Below are positions 40,638 through 52,890 of a DNA stretch of 64,000 nucleotides, piece after piece. Where the stretch lies: the NCBI GenBank assembly GCA_040954595.2, contig CM082584.2, positions 10,044,001 to 10,108,000 of the forward strand, written 5' to 3'. Within the stretch, counting starts at the first letter, position 1; the number at the start of each line of letters is the position of its first letter. Source of the DNA: Balanoglossus misakiensis (lineage: Eukaryota > Hemichordata). The notes under the pieces were generated by a model that saw nothing but the letters and a program-made list of their open reading frames with translations, did no database searches and was not told the DNA's origin. The position numbers were made by a program, and so were the translations under genes.

Positions 40638-41498
40638 GGATCGTGTGGTATATTCTTATCACTGAAACATTGATACAGACCACTCTGGGCAAGGCTAATG
40701 TTTTGTTTCAAATACCGGCTAGCAACTTTTGCCAACATTTGCAACCCAACTGTCACATTCAAAAGACTCGCCTTGCAATCCCAGGAATTGGCCTCTGGTG
40801 CCCGACGGGTTAAATAATGTCTATCCCTCCGCGTCGTGTCGTCGTAAAGAGAGGTGTGTTTGTCTCTAACAAATCAAGCTGAGAGAAGGCGAATTACGCG
40901 GCTTATCCAATAAAACCCTCTGTGCTTTGACAAGGGCGAGGTGATAGGATACCGTATAAGGAAGTGTTGTTTAATTTCCTGTGATTTGATGGCGAGCATA
41001 TGCGACACAATGCGGAGGACATGGTGTGCCCACGAGGTAATGAAACACGTTGGCTGTCAGCATTGAAAAGAAAACAGGAATCTCGTTTATTAATTTCATT
41101 TAACGTGTTTTACTTTCTCGTTCGTTCCAGGTATCAACTTGGGTGGCCTGAGGTGACAGCAGCTATAGAATTTTTACAGCATCGCAGATAAAACTGATGA
41201 CACCTTAATTTATATCACTGCCTGCTGAAAATACACTCGCGGCGGAGAGAAGCACACTGTTGTATGCGGCATCTCGAACGATCAAGTCTGCAACATTCGT
41301 TGGAGTGACTTCTTTCGCACTCAACTAGAGAATTCCACAGAGTCTTGGACAATAGGCAGCTGTGTACGCATTCAAACACCAAGTGACATATTTTAAAAAG
41401 AGCGTTTGGCACAATCGGGGATCTTCGGATGAAGTTTTGACTGTCGGCGGCATTTTGTTTTCAAGTTTGGGGATAGTATATCGTAATACTCGTGCATC

Positions 41499-42590
41499 AT
41501 GAACGATAGTAACACAACGTTATGGAACTCGACAGTCAGTCCAGGCAACGAGACCGTGACACAGGCCCCGGGTGGCGGAGGAGTGGACGATGGAAATATC
41601 GACGTGATCATGAAGGTAATATTCGCTATTATCGGTATCACCGGCGTGATTGGTAACATTCTGGTGATCACCGTCTTCTTCAGAATTCACAGAGCTTCAC
41701 CGACGGGGCTTACCAGTACGAACATATTCATCATGAATCAGTCGTGCATCGACCTTGTGAGTTCCATCTTCTTGCTCGCCGTGAACTTGATACCGACTGG
41801 CTACATCCCTCACGGCGTCGCGGGCGACGTCTTCTGTAAACTGTGGGTGTCCAGCCTGTACCCGATGTGGGCCTGCTTCCTGGGCTCCACGCTCAACTTG
41901 GTGTTCCTGACGTTCGAGCGCTACTTCGCCATATGCCACCCGATCAAGCACCACGCCAGCTTCTCCCAGCGGAAGGCGCGCATCATGGTGGCCGTGGTGT
42001 GGCCCGTCTGCTTCGTGTACGAGCTCCACTGGGCCATGGTGCAGGAGTCGGACGACAGCGGCGGTTGCCGACAGATCTGGGTCAGCGGTCTGGACGTCCT
42101 GGGCGTCATCGTCTTCTTGTTCCAGTACGTCACGCCCATCATCATCATGACCTTCGCCTACATCAGCATCCTGAAGGTCGTCAGGAGGCAGAGCAAAATA
42201 CACACCACTGACATACGAACTGTGTCGCACGCCGCGGCCCAGAGCCAGGGCCCCAACGCCGCCGGCGCCGGCGCCCCCGCAGCGCAGAAGAGCCTGTCGA
42301 AGACCGAGAAGAATATCATCTCCACTTTACTGATCGTCGCCGTGACCTACACCATCTGCTGGTCGCCCAACCAGATCATCTACTTCTGGTTCAACCTGGG
42401 CTTCTACGTCAACTTCAACAGCATCTTCTTCCGCTACACAGTGGTGTCTGTGTGCTGCAACATGTGCGTCAACCCCTTCATCTACGCGGCCAAGTTGAAA
42501 GAGTTCCGGCAGGAGTGCCGGAAAATCCTCGGTCGCCACCGACCCGGACAGAACAACGACCAGTCCGTCACCATGTCCAGCAATACGTGA
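41499..42590 (+). CDS. Intronless class A (rhodopsin-family) GPCR, peptide-receptor-like orphan
   Basis: The product is a 363-residue seven-helix receptor expected at the plasma membrane and coupled to G proteins. The N-terminus has four N-glycosylation sequons (N2, N5, N10, N17) and no signal peptide. Helices lie near residues 38-60 (GN at 52-53), 74-97 (D85, position 2.50), 113-137, 162-181 (W168), 203-226 (P213), 272-296 and 305-329. C113 and C190 can form the TM3-ECL2 disulfide. E140-R141-Y142 is the DRY-type switch, CWSP at 287-290 is the TM6 toggle, and NPFIY at 325-329 is the NPxxY motif. Helix 8 follows, with C340 as a possible palmitoylation site. The start is supported by an in-frame TAA at 41484-41486 and by A at -3. 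The third loop holds a Gly/Ala-rich stretch (about 251-262). Codons are strongly G/C-ending, unlike the AT-rich surroundings. The overall look is that of the galanin/allatostatin-type peptide receptors expanded in marine invertebrates, but the ligand cannot be assigned from sequence. Confidence 0.95.
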   Translation: MNDSNTTLWNSTVSPGNETVTQAPGGGGVDDGNIDVIMKVIFAIIGITGVIGNILVITVFFRIHRASPTGLTSTNIFIMNQSCIDLVSSIFLLAVNLIPTGYIPHGVAGDVFCKLWVSSLYPMWACFLGSTLNLVFLTFERYFAICHPIKHHASFSQRKARIMVAVVWPVCFVYELHWAMVQESDDSGGCRQIWVSGLDVLGVIVFLFQYVTPIIIMTFAYISILKVVRRQSKIHTTDIRTVSHAAAQSQGPNAAGAGAPAAQKSLSKTEKNIISTLLIVAVTYTICWSPNQIIYFWFNLGFYVNFNSIFFRYTVVSVCCNMCVNPFIYAAKLKEFRQECRKILGRHRPGQNNDQSVTMSSNT

Positions 42591-43524
42591 TCTGATTTCC
42601 GCCACTATTGTTTCACTTCACAAGAGGACACAATAACAACGGACAATGAAAAGGGGGACAATAGAATGTTTTGTCAGTGGGTAAACCCCAGCACTTTTAG
42701 TCTATTGAAATTTTCTGAAAACTTTCATATTTGAGAACTATTTCCTATCATGACGAAACGTCACTGGAAACACTTACAGCACATTCGCTTTCGCAGTTGC
42801 TCAAAAGATTTAGAAGCGACCGCATGAAATTGAGTCATATACTCATCTTTCATGGTATTTTGGAATTTGAATCCCCCGTGGTTGTAGAAATGCTTATAAA
42901 TTTACTTTTTGTGAAATTTATGGGAAAACGAAAATACCAAAGATCATTTCTGCTGACATTCATCGAGGGACTACGCAATCAGTTAATGGCTAATCGTTTC
43001 TAGATTCCCCCGAGATTGTTGACTTTTCTCGTAGAATGATATTCTTTTGTCTTCTTTTTACGGGGAAATGTTGATTTATATAGTGTGTCTGGGAAGCTAT
43101 GGCGCTCGTTATAGGGAACCCATTAATGATGAAACCATCAAAGGTTTTTCCGGTTAAACTCTCGTTCAACGGTAACATATGTTTTGAATAAGCACTCCAT
43201 TTGCTTGAATAGGTGCACCCATTTTGGAAATCTGCACTCTATGACGTAGGCGGGCCTACGTTGACATGGATATTAAAATAGCAAACACTGTTTTATTATC
43301 GCAGCTATATAAATGAACGCCTTTCTCATCAAAAGAATCTTTTAGTATATGACGCAAGCAGAGTTGCCGCCTGTCATTGTTGCTGGGCCTGGCTGATTTT
43401 AATCGTTCCACAGCTGCCGGTACAAAAATGGAGCGTTGCCTTTAACTCAGACAGACGCGTTTCTCTGCCGCGGGGCGTTGAAACGTCGATTGGAATCCAT
43501 GTTTTATTTAAGCTCAAATGTAGA
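42591..43524 (+). other. Likely GPCR 3' UTR or flank, no gene seen
   Basis: The sequence is AT-rich, with no open frame longer than about 90 codons and no recognisable domain. It would be 3' UTR if the AATAAA at 43525 is the one used. Confidence 0.3.
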
Positions 43525-43530
43525 AATAAA
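43525..43530 (+). terminator. Candidate poly(A) signal for the GPCR
   Basis: AATAAA lies 935 bp after the GPCR stop codon and is the first canonical hexamer I found downstream on the plus strand. An earlier non-canonical signal could be used instead. Confidence 0.25.
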
Positions 43531-46500
43531 GATCATGCACATCATTTGAATGTAATATTTTTACATATATTAGACTGTTAACAGAGTATCAAGGTTTTGC
43601 GTCACTACAAATAATGTTCTGCAATGAATTCACAGACTTTTCAACTTTAGCATACTTCCTTGGACGTTTCAGCGAAATCAACTCTGGGCTCGTGCTGGAG
43701 ACTGGAAAATATGTGGTCGTGACAAAATCCCTGTCATCTCTCCGCGCTATATAACAGGTCGTAAGAGCCAGAGTTGGCGAAGGATCTAGGAAGCGCCTCG
43801 AACGACAGGTTTTCCAGTCTATGCTCGAGCCATCATATTTTTTGGGCGAATAAGCTACCTCTGATTTGACACCATCTGAACACTTCCTTTCCTCATTCCA
43901 TAAACAGAATATTTCCAAGTATAATTTCTCGAATATCTTTATTGTACAGTTGACTGTAATTTATTACACGCATATTTATTCCAGATGCTACATTAATTAT
44001 TCTTTACTTGCTGTCTTTGCTGTATTGTGTTTCACAATTGTGTAACAAAGCGCTTCAAAATAATAAATACTCTTACACCCTAACGTCATTTAAGAAATAT
44101 TGTTAGTTTTGGTATTGTGTTGTGTTTATTTTGAGTGTGGTTACCATAGTTTCAAGTTAAGAGCTGCACTCTAAGATTTCAAGAAAACTGAAATTCTGTC
44201 CCTTACATATTTGTTATTAGGCCTAAACAAAAATATATGCGTTTCCGTTTACAATAAACATGCCCTATTCAACATGTTCATGTTATCTTACCCCAGGCCT
44301 GTTTTTGTTGTTTTGACAATACCAAACACAGGCTGGCAACATGGACACTATACACATGCATGTTTTATAATCTATACAGCACAAAGGATATAATACCCTG
44401 GAAACATCCTGCAAGAATAGTTCTCAAGGGCAAGTCTAAATATAGTGATTCGCTTTTCTCCCCAAAATACTCAAATACTTCATAACATTTAAGACGGTGC
44501 AATTGCACTAATAGAAAGGCTTACAGAATGGAAAGTACGTACTTCACTACGGATGATGGGCAGCGAATAACATAATGGGATCACGTGCAAGCTGCAACTA
44601 TGACTACCAAGCCACAAAAGAAGGCGCTGTGCGTTTCTTGAGGAACTAATTACAATTATGATGGCATTAAGGGAAGTTTCATCTCATTTTAAATGCATTC
44701 TATACGGGATAGCTTTTTTGGTGTATTGAAGCTAAACAGATCAGAACAAACAAATCCCCGGGTGCTGCGAATTATTCCGTTCTGATTCACACCGTTTAAT
44801 CACGTTGGCGTATCACACGATGGACGCAGATGAAAGTCTTCTTTGCAAATCGGCGTTTGAAACAGCTGACAATGGAGAGTGGCATCTTGCCCGCCGGGTG
44901 TAATGTTTATGACAAACTCGATGATTTCTCGCAACAATGGAGAAAAGAAGCCTCGCTCAATCAGATGGATTCCACGGTAAATATCATCAAGTCGAAGAAG
45001 ATATTTTACCGCTTTATTCGCAAGAATGACATGACATCACTGCGAACCCACGCATCGCTTGATAAATTTAAATTTCCCGATAAATGGTAATCTTCATCAA
45101 TGATTGTTTTTGACAGTTTGCTCAAAGCTGTTTTACGGCTTGAATCGACCAGAGCAGGTGCATATATTTTTTTATGGTCGAGGTAATAATTGGAGCCCAT
45201 CAAACGAATAAGATATTGGCACCAACTCAGTTTCTTTTGAGTAATTGGGCACATTTCGTTTGATGGCACACATTGGAAGCCCCCAAGAGCAAGGGAAATA
45301 AAAAAATAAATGTGCACTTATATGACTGCCTCCGTTTTACAGCTGCGACGGGCTCTTTCTCAGAAATTGACACAAAGGCACATACCCCCGCCTGTGAAAC
45401 CTGGATTCCCAAGGTTTTTACGCACTGACAGAGAAAAATAGACAGACACAGATATACCGGTAGACTGCTTCATATGTATACGTCACACAATATGACGATT
45501 GCTTCTCCGCATCTGCCCCCGCAGTACCAGTTCCCACTGGACAAATTGCCCCCATCAAGATAATTAAAGCCTCCAAGAAGGTTGTTACCAATGCCGAGTC
45601 GATGGTTCTCGACGACATCGTCGTTGTCATAATGAATGGCGACAGCTGCTAAGTAGTTAATGAAAGTTGGCACTTTTGAAGGTGACAATGACAACGCCCA
45701 AAAGGTACGGCACTCTAACATATTGGCACTCGATTATAATTCAAAGAGGAGGTGTGACGTTTCCATTTTGACTTTGATCATTAGGGCCGACTATTGACAT
45801 CCTGACTGAATTAGATTTGACGCTTCTTGATCGATCACAACGTCAACATGTTATCTGTTAGGTCAAGTTAACTTCAAGATCAGCTGACTTCTCCTTAATC
45901 AGACCTAGCCTGGTCCCGTGCCCGATGTCCGCCACTGGTGGCGCTGTGCTACGTACGAGAAAGGGATCAACCTGACGTCACTGTCATGTCACTTGCCTAC
46001 ATCACTATCCTTTGCAAGCAAAACAGCATTTTACAATTATTACAACATATAGACAAGTTTCTTTAATACTGAGACCAGAAAAGTTGGAATAACATTACCG
46101 AGGAGATTATTTCTGAAAGAAACTTTCCTGTAATTTCAGACCGCCAATTGAAAATATCGACCGCGAGTTGAATTTTTACATTGTAATTAAACAACGTATA
46201 TCAAATAGCCGAGTCAAATCAATTGAAACCTTATTTTATTTCATGCACATGTTGGTGTAACGTCTAGACATCTCTTAAACACGGGCAGGTTGTGCTGTTC
46301 TCAATTTGAACAGAGGACGCCAGTTTTCCAGACATTGTTCTGGCTGGGCGTCCGACTGAGAAGCCCGTCGCTCGAGGCGGACACGGCTGCTATCGATAAA
46401 TGGATGTACTCTCTGCATGTTTGACACCTGAGGGCGCGCACAGCCAGAAGAATCGAGAAAACGCTCTGGTGGGAATTTTACAGGATTCGAACCCAGACCA

Positions 46501-49500
46501 AGTGAACCAACTCAAGTACAAGCAGCAATCAAGTCCGAATGTGCATGCCTATACCACATGCACTTATTTCAGACCTACAATGACTGTTGATTTGCATGTT
46601 AGCGGCCGTTTTCCGTCTAATTTGTTGTCTTCCAGAGAGTTGGTGGGCATTATAACAAGTGGCCGAGCTGTGCACATATTAGTGTACCGTATGTGTCAAG
46701 GTGAGGGCGCACCATCCCTGGGGATGCGGTGTGAAAGGGGGCCAGGAAATCACTTAATCCGGTCATTCATCGACTGAAACACAAGTCATGGTTCACGTTT
46801 TTAAAAAAATCCATTCACGCCTCCCAAGGGCTGACGTCAGAAAAAATGTTTTCACAAGAGAAAGTCAGCAAGGACACCCACCCCTTTCAGCTGCAGTGTG
46901 TTTTTCACACGTTGCGGTGAAAAGACAGCTTATTTACAGAGCACTAATGAACGGATTAAAGACGACCTCTAAATCTGAGGGCAAAATATGATGTCAGTGT
47001 ATTGCCATGAACTTCAGGAACTCATTTGGCAAGTTAACTGGAAAATATCTACTGACGCCATGGCACGCTGAATCATTGAGTTCTGTTCGTGTCCGTCCCT
47101 GTATTCTGAAAGAAGTGGTGGCCAAAAAGCGATATGAACTGTCTCCCTCTTTAATACATGTGGCATTTCTTTCGTTTTTCCCCGCAATATACGACAGCAG
47201 GAAAATTTGTTTTAAAGCCGAATAAAGAAGCGAGTATCAGTTATTCAAGACACGCACTGCTGTCTCGGTTACGTGGATTAATCGAGGGGGGATGTACTGA
47301 CCAGCGGTGCAAGGACACTGTAATTATAGAGCACCTAATTGGCTCCGTTGTGATCCATGACCGGCTGTGTTATTATATTCTTGTTATGTAAAAAAAAACT
47401 CTGCGGCACAAGGGGTAATGCGGTCACTGTGATATTCAGCTTGAAAATGCCACACGCGAAGGAGAGATAAAAACCACAGTGGGGTAACATACCCCGAGGT
47501 GGAGGCTTACATCTTGTCAATGTTCAAGAAATGTGCGCCCGCCATTATCTGGCACTGAGGAGACTCCTCGCGTTTTCGAAGCAATAATGCGCAGTCGACC
47601 CGTTTTATTAGCGATGCGCAGTGACGGATGAGTCATCGTTATCTCGTGTCCCGATTCAATGAAAAAGAATGCAAGTGGACACACCTGCGGCACGTAATAT
47701 CAAATCACTACACACTGAGTGTCGTTCTCTTAAGGTCAAATTGTACATCAGACTGCGCATGTCCCAGTCAACCTTTAAATATCATAGATGCAGTATTCAT
47801 GGGAGTAAAACATTGCTGGTACAGGTAACAACCGAACAGAGACGCGAATGCTTGCCAGTAGTTGGCAGGGAATTGTGGGTAATAATATGTCGTGAGTAAT
47901 TCTTGTCTTGGACTTGATCCAACTTCGAATCATGACACATGCTCAAGTTTAAGGATTGAATTGGACTTGAACTCACAATTTTCCCCGAACAAACACTCGG
48001 CATGTCCTCAAGTTTAATGGTCTGTGTCGCCTTCATTGTGTTAAAGTGTAATTCGTTAAATTTGGTAACTTCTACCGTCAAGGATTTGTTGGCAAATAAG
48101 TTGCACAATGGCTGTGTTAAAGTTACCTTGAAATGGTGTTAATGGAACACGTTTGACAGATATACGACCCTGACAATTACTTAAATAGCAGAACAAGTTT
48201 AGAGTAAACACCCTGTGCACGGATTGCGTCCAGAAGGATGGAAATGATTTCCATATGCGTCCAGTAATATTTTATCTGGTAGAATGATACAGCACTCTTT
48301 CTTTAGACTCCCTGCTGAGTGCGAACTTAACCCCAGCCTCTCGATAGTTTCAATATGTCATCCAATTCAGCAATTAACTTATTAAGTTCACGTGCACCTT
48401 ACTCATGAACTTTCGTCAGTTGGTCATGACCATGAAAACAAAGTACTGCAATTAAATTACGCCTTTTGAAAGTCTAAACACTTTCTCTGCATTACCCACC
48501 CTCACCTGCCAGCCACACACCCAAGGTCCTTACACAGCAGATCTTAGACCGACCGAACCACGTGACAAGACAGGTTTTAATGGGGAGCGAAACATCATTT
48601 GGCTTGCGAACATAATGATCATTCAAGAATAAACCGCTTTGAGATGTGTGCTGAAATGGAATACACACACAGATGTGCATTCTGCAAATGTATCTCGGCA
48701 TCCAGTCCTTCGCAAATGGAAACACGAGATTTCACCTATCATGAACGCATGTTTATTTATAAAAAGGAAATAAAAAACCAGGGCGGTGGATTATACAGCG
48801 TTTTGAGTCAAGGCCCCCTGCCAGGTTCCTAACCTGCAAATGTTGACAATTGATAGACGACTATTAAGTATCCAAATATATTGACCTATTAAAATGACTG
48901 TACGGCAGGGTCATGCTACCAGTCTCAATTGTTAGCTGCACTTTGATCATGATGATCACAAGGGCACACGGGATGGGAGGAGTCAGATCCAGGGGTCGAA
49001 TCAGGGTCATCGAAAGTGATGTTTCGATCAGTAACACGATCTGGCCGACCCGGGACAAATTCTAAAAAAAAGTGGTATTCATATGAAGAACGTGACCGAA
49101 TAAAGAAGCGGAAAGGGCTTCTTTCTCTCTTACTGAGACAGTTGAATAAAGCATGACCTAGCACAACAGCTTACATGATGGCCAGGACAGATTCATTTAT
49201 ATATATTCTGAAGGACAGACAGTGGATGTCATTAACCGTCAACGCACATAGGGGGTGCCGCACTAGCACTCCTGAGCCTCCTTTGTCACACGTTGGGTAC
49301 GGTGGGTAGCGGGACTACGCCGCATCACTCGTTGTGACGGTAAATTGCTCCCCAATTCAATTTCCAAATTTGGCCAGCGGGCAACGGGCATATACCCATC
49401 ACCGTTCGATTTCATTCCCACCCACCCCTAACCACGTCCAGATGGTATCGCCCACTTTCTCTGCCCAATCGCAGGGCCTGAAAACCGGCTACTGGCTAAA

Positions 49501-49715
49501 ACGCGACATTTGTGGCCCTGACTGTACGTAAGGCACTGCACACAATCAGCTGTGGCTACGGACTATCGGTGGCATCTGTTTCACGGCATTGGACTTACAC
49601 CTTGTCAGTAATTAATTGCTGCGGCCAAACCCTCGTCTGACCCGCATAAAACACACGAGGATAACGCCATCGACCTAGTCACGACGCACGGAAAATCTTC
49701 TTTCACACAGGAGAA
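43531..49715. other. Non-coding sequence apart from one weak exon candidate
   Basis: Frames reach 125 codons (46400-46777, plus) without any recognisable family. One weak terminal-exon candidate lies at 45525-45652. A tRNA B-box-like string at 46483-46493 (minus) does not fold into a tRNA T-arm. Confidence 0.4.
45525..45652 (+). CDS. Weak candidate terminal exon of an unidentified gene
   Basis: A good acceptor (CTGCCCCCGCAG) precedes 41 sense codons with G/C-ending bias (GCC, AAG, GTC, GAC) and a TAA. The peptide includes KIIKASKKVVTNAE and a hydrophobic stretch DDIVVVIM. No upstream exon was found, and the reverse strand is open as well, so chance is a real alternative. Confidence 0.15.
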
Positions 49716-49770
49716 ATGGCACTGTCTGTGTGGTTAGTCGCAGTGATTCTCGTACAAATTTATTCACAAG
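49716..49770 (+). CDS. Putative signal-peptide exon, possible alternative first exon of the M28 gene
   Basis: An ATG opens 18 codons, MALSVWLVAVILVQIYSQ, a good secretory leader, ending CAAG|GTTAGT in phase 1. Phase 1 is exactly the phase of exon 2 at 57347, and joining would also give Asp as the junction residue. It lies 7.1 kb upstream of the annotated exon 1. I found no other downstream exon that it clearly belongs to. It could instead start an unrelated or decayed gene, or be chance. Transcript data would decide. Confidence 0.35.
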
Positions 49771-51981
49771 GTTAGTAAATTTTAAAACCCTTTGAATTTT
49801 TTTTAGAGAGAAGATGAACGGGAGGGGCATTCGATGAGTGAGTAAGCTTGATAAGAGCTTAAAGCATCACGATTGACATGAAGTCTCTAGAACACGAATC
49901 AATGTCATTTGAGACCTGAACCTTTAATCCGCTCTCATAGCCTTGTTTCAAACGTATCTCTAGGCCTATTAGTATTAAATATAAGCATCTGCACTTTTTA
50001 TGAAACGTTATAGCTGATATCAACTTAGCATGCACGGATGGGTGTAACTGGACAAGTGTATATTTCTATCTGTACATGTCGCGCACACTGCGGCCGCCTC
50101 TGTTGGTGTTGCCCCACACATTGATAAACTTATAAGTTGATTCCTCGGGCACCGAGAATAGGGTTTTTGCCGTGACATTAATGACTGCGATTAGTGTCCC
50201 AGATTATCATCAGATGTTCTTTGACAAAGCAGTGCACACACACAAGAGGCACGGCAGACATAATTGAAAGTGACAGACAGAGACTTGTTGATTCGAAAAG
50301 AATGCTTGGTGCAAAGACCATGAAATCATCCAGACGTTGGCGTAACCCCGTGACACAGGTTACATTTCCGTGCGCTGTGTGTGCGTGCTTTATGACAACA
50401 AAGCTTTTGATTGAATGATGGGAACTGTCTTTAACAACATCAACACCGAGTTGCTTTAATGTCAATAGCTGGTTGTTTGCCAGTCATTGACTCGCGCACT
50501 CGAGAGGTTAAAGATCGACGGGTAATATACAGACCCGACTCATAAAAGCGCTCTTTGAGTCTGCATGAAAAAAACCAACCGTTGCTTTGAGTTTACACGA
50601 ATAATGGGCCCAAGCAAACAGGGGGTCAAGGGTCGTCCCGTTTACCCCTCGGCAGTCACATTGACACACAAAGTAGCTGTTTGTGTGGGCAGATCGCTCA
50701 CATATGTTCATGAGCTTGCGCATGTACATATTGCAATCCAAATATTACATGTGCTGAGACTATCTGCAGCTAAAATCAACTCAGTCACTGCGGCACAGAC
50801 AATCATGCGAGGACACAGCAACTTGGACAGAATTCAAAGATTTCAAATTGTTAGAAGGTCACCACAAGCTCTTTTAAACAGACAAGAGCGTATATGTATT
50901 GATGAGATAGGGATGAGTCACGTGAGATAATCCATGCAATTAGAGAGAAAATATTCTAAGTACTGGCTAACATGCTCTCTGCGTGCGTCAGTTTTGAAAC
51001 ATATACGCCACTTTTTGATTTCTTCTGAACGAATTTGTTCGAAAATCGAACTCGTATTTCGTTCCCTTTCATGACCCCTTTGTCTCAGCCTAATGTATGC
51101 CCCTCTGTAAGTAAGTCGGGTTGCCTTGGTGACGCATTGTTTTAGTGGATGAGTCATTGTCCTTAAAAGTCTGTGTGTGCGAAAAAAAAGTCCTCCTAAT
51201 TCAAGTTTATTGCATCATGAATTTGGGGTATCAGAATGGTCATCACTGGGCATTTCTCACTCATCAGATATTAGCGATGGGATTAGGTATAGAATGGGAA
51301 ATTAGAGCGTTACATGTACTTAGAAAATTATGTAGTAGTTACACGTTACGATGTTGTATGCATGTCATGATATAGCAATGTCACGTCTGACGTTCAACCC
51401 TCAGTGCTTGCATGCATAAAGCACATCACTAAAATGCGTTCGTTAGAGATTAAAACTACTTATCATGGATAGGTTTGAATCACGTATGATGGTTACAGAA
51501 TATACCATGAGAGCGTACATGTCCTCGTAAGCGCATTCATCTGTGCCAACTAAAGATATAATTTCGATAATCTGACCTTAGCGTGGCCAGACATGTATGA
51601 CGTGTGCTAGCTCCTTCACTATTAGTTGCATTCGTGCAAGACTTCGGTGTTCTTCTAAGATGTACAGATTATTATCCGCCATTATTAAGTAACAGCCGTC
51701 AATAACATTACTCCATAACGGAAACTATTATCCTCAGAATTATTACACATCAAAAGTGTAGACTAAACACGATGTGGTGTATAGTCATAAAACATTACAA
51801 CAATATGCCACGTTTCCTACCCTCGAAACATCAATGATTTTTTTAAGTTGATACATGTCATCTGCTTGTGCGTCCAAATGATATTTCCTCGTCTAGTACT
51901 TTGGAGCTGTCGCTAGACTACTTGCCATAGTCATTTACTATCTCGTCATGCGATATGTGACGACACAGTGTATATCTGCCT
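49771..51981. other. Non-coding sequence downstream of the 49716 signal exon
   Basis: This would be intron if the 49716 exon splices to 57347. A 121-codon plus frame (50565-50930) has no known domain. I found no second copy of M28 exon 2 here. Confidence 0.35.
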
Positions 51982-52009
51982 GCATGGTCATTACACTGTA
52001 CACGATATA

Positions 52010-52215
52010 CTGTAAAACACTTTATTTTCGCAAGTTGAAATTTTCGCGGTATCGAGAGACGCCACTGTTTGCGTGTATTAATGTTCGCGTTCTCTTTTTT
52101 CATGCACTGCATCGTTATCTTCAAAAAAATGTACGCGACATTTTATTTTCACGCTATTTCGGCTCTCGCGTATTTTGCGAAAATTTATTGCTTGCGAAAA
52201 TGAAGTTTTTTACAG
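52010..52215 (+). mobile_element. MITE copy 1, TA target site, long imperfect inverted ends
   Basis: The element is flanked by TA (52008-52009 and 52216-52217). It begins CTGTAAAACACTTTATTTTC, and in reverse complement its right end reads CTGTAAAAAACTTCATTTTC. The inverted similarity runs about 40-55 bp and is rich in TTTTCGC motifs. It is 206 bp with no coding capacity. TA duplication fits Tc1/mariner-type mobilisation. Confidence 0.75.
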
Positions 52216-52464
52216 TATTTCATGCCCTTTACAAAGCCCCACCTTCCGTGAACCTCTGGCTTCCGTCAAAAACAGTTATTAGCCAGATGTTCATGGAGTT
52301 GAGTGGTGAAGTTTTAATTTCATGCATAAATGTAACTTACACGTACCTTCCTCGTGCCTTTCCCCGATTGGTCAGTTCTCGATTGATGGGTTTCTTGAGC
52401 TTCAGTCCAATGTTGTAATTGTACGAATATCATCTCGCATGGTCATTACACTGTACACGATATA

Positions 52465-52668
52465 CTGTAAAACATTTTATTTTCGCAAGTTGAAATTTTC
52501 GCGGTATCGAGAGACGCCAGTTTGCGTGTATTAATGTTCGCGTTCTCTTTTTTCATTCACTGCATCGTTATCTTCAAAAAAATGTACGCAACCTTTTATT
52601 TTCACGCTATTTTGGCTCTCGCGTATTTTGCGAAAATTTATTGCTTGCGAAAATGAAGTTTTTTACAG
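52465..52668 (+). mobile_element. MITE copy 2, carried by the tandem duplication
   Basis: The architecture matches copy 1 (TA at 52463-52464 and 52669-52670, 204 bp), including the CTGTAAAA ends and internal TTTTCGC motifs. The flanks also match, so it arose by segmental duplication and not by an independent insertion. Confidence 0.75.
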
Positions 52669-52890
52669 TATTTCATGCCCTTTACAAAGCCCCACCTTCC
52701 GTGAACCTCTGGCTTTCTTCAAAACAGTTATTAGCCAGATGTTCTCGGAATGAGTGGTGAAGTTTTAATTTCTTGGGAATGTATAAATGTAACTTACATG
52801 TACCTCTTTCGTGCCTTTCCCTGATTGGTCGGTTTTCTATTGACGGGTTTCTTGAGCTTCAGTCCAATGTAGTAGTTGTACGAATATCAT

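Larger units (their letters stand above)
51982..52890 (+). repeat. Tandem duplication of a ~455 bp unit, two copies
   Basis: The units are 51982-52436 and 52437-52890, beginning GCATGGTCATTACACTG and ending near GTACGAATATCAT. By eye they differ by scattered substitutions and 1-6 bp indels, so the duplication is neither brand new nor ancient. Each unit carries one MITE plus about 250 bp of flank, so the duplication happened after insertion. Open frames across this block are repeat-derived. Confidence 0.9.

Noticed and set aside
41843-42211. 122-codon plus-strand frame inside the GPCR
   Set aside because: It is an out-of-phase shadow; the receptor frame has all family motifs.
41697-42230. 177-codon minus-strand open frame opposite the GPCR
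   Set aside because: It is a shadow of the G/C-ending codons of the receptor; its His/Asp-rich product is typical of an antisense frame.
46483-46493. Exact tRNA-type B-box match (GGTTCGAATCC on the minus strand)
   Set aside because: The flanking bases do not form a T-stem, and no A-box or cloverleaf is found upstream.
50565-50930. 121-codon plus frame just downstream of the 49716 signal exon
   Set aside because: It was checked as a second exon of that gene or an M28 paralogue; no M28 motif is present and the frame shows no coding-type codon bias.
51948-52534. Open frames of 156 and 70 codons
   Set aside because: They lie in the duplicated MITE-bearing repeat and repeat each other; not a gene.
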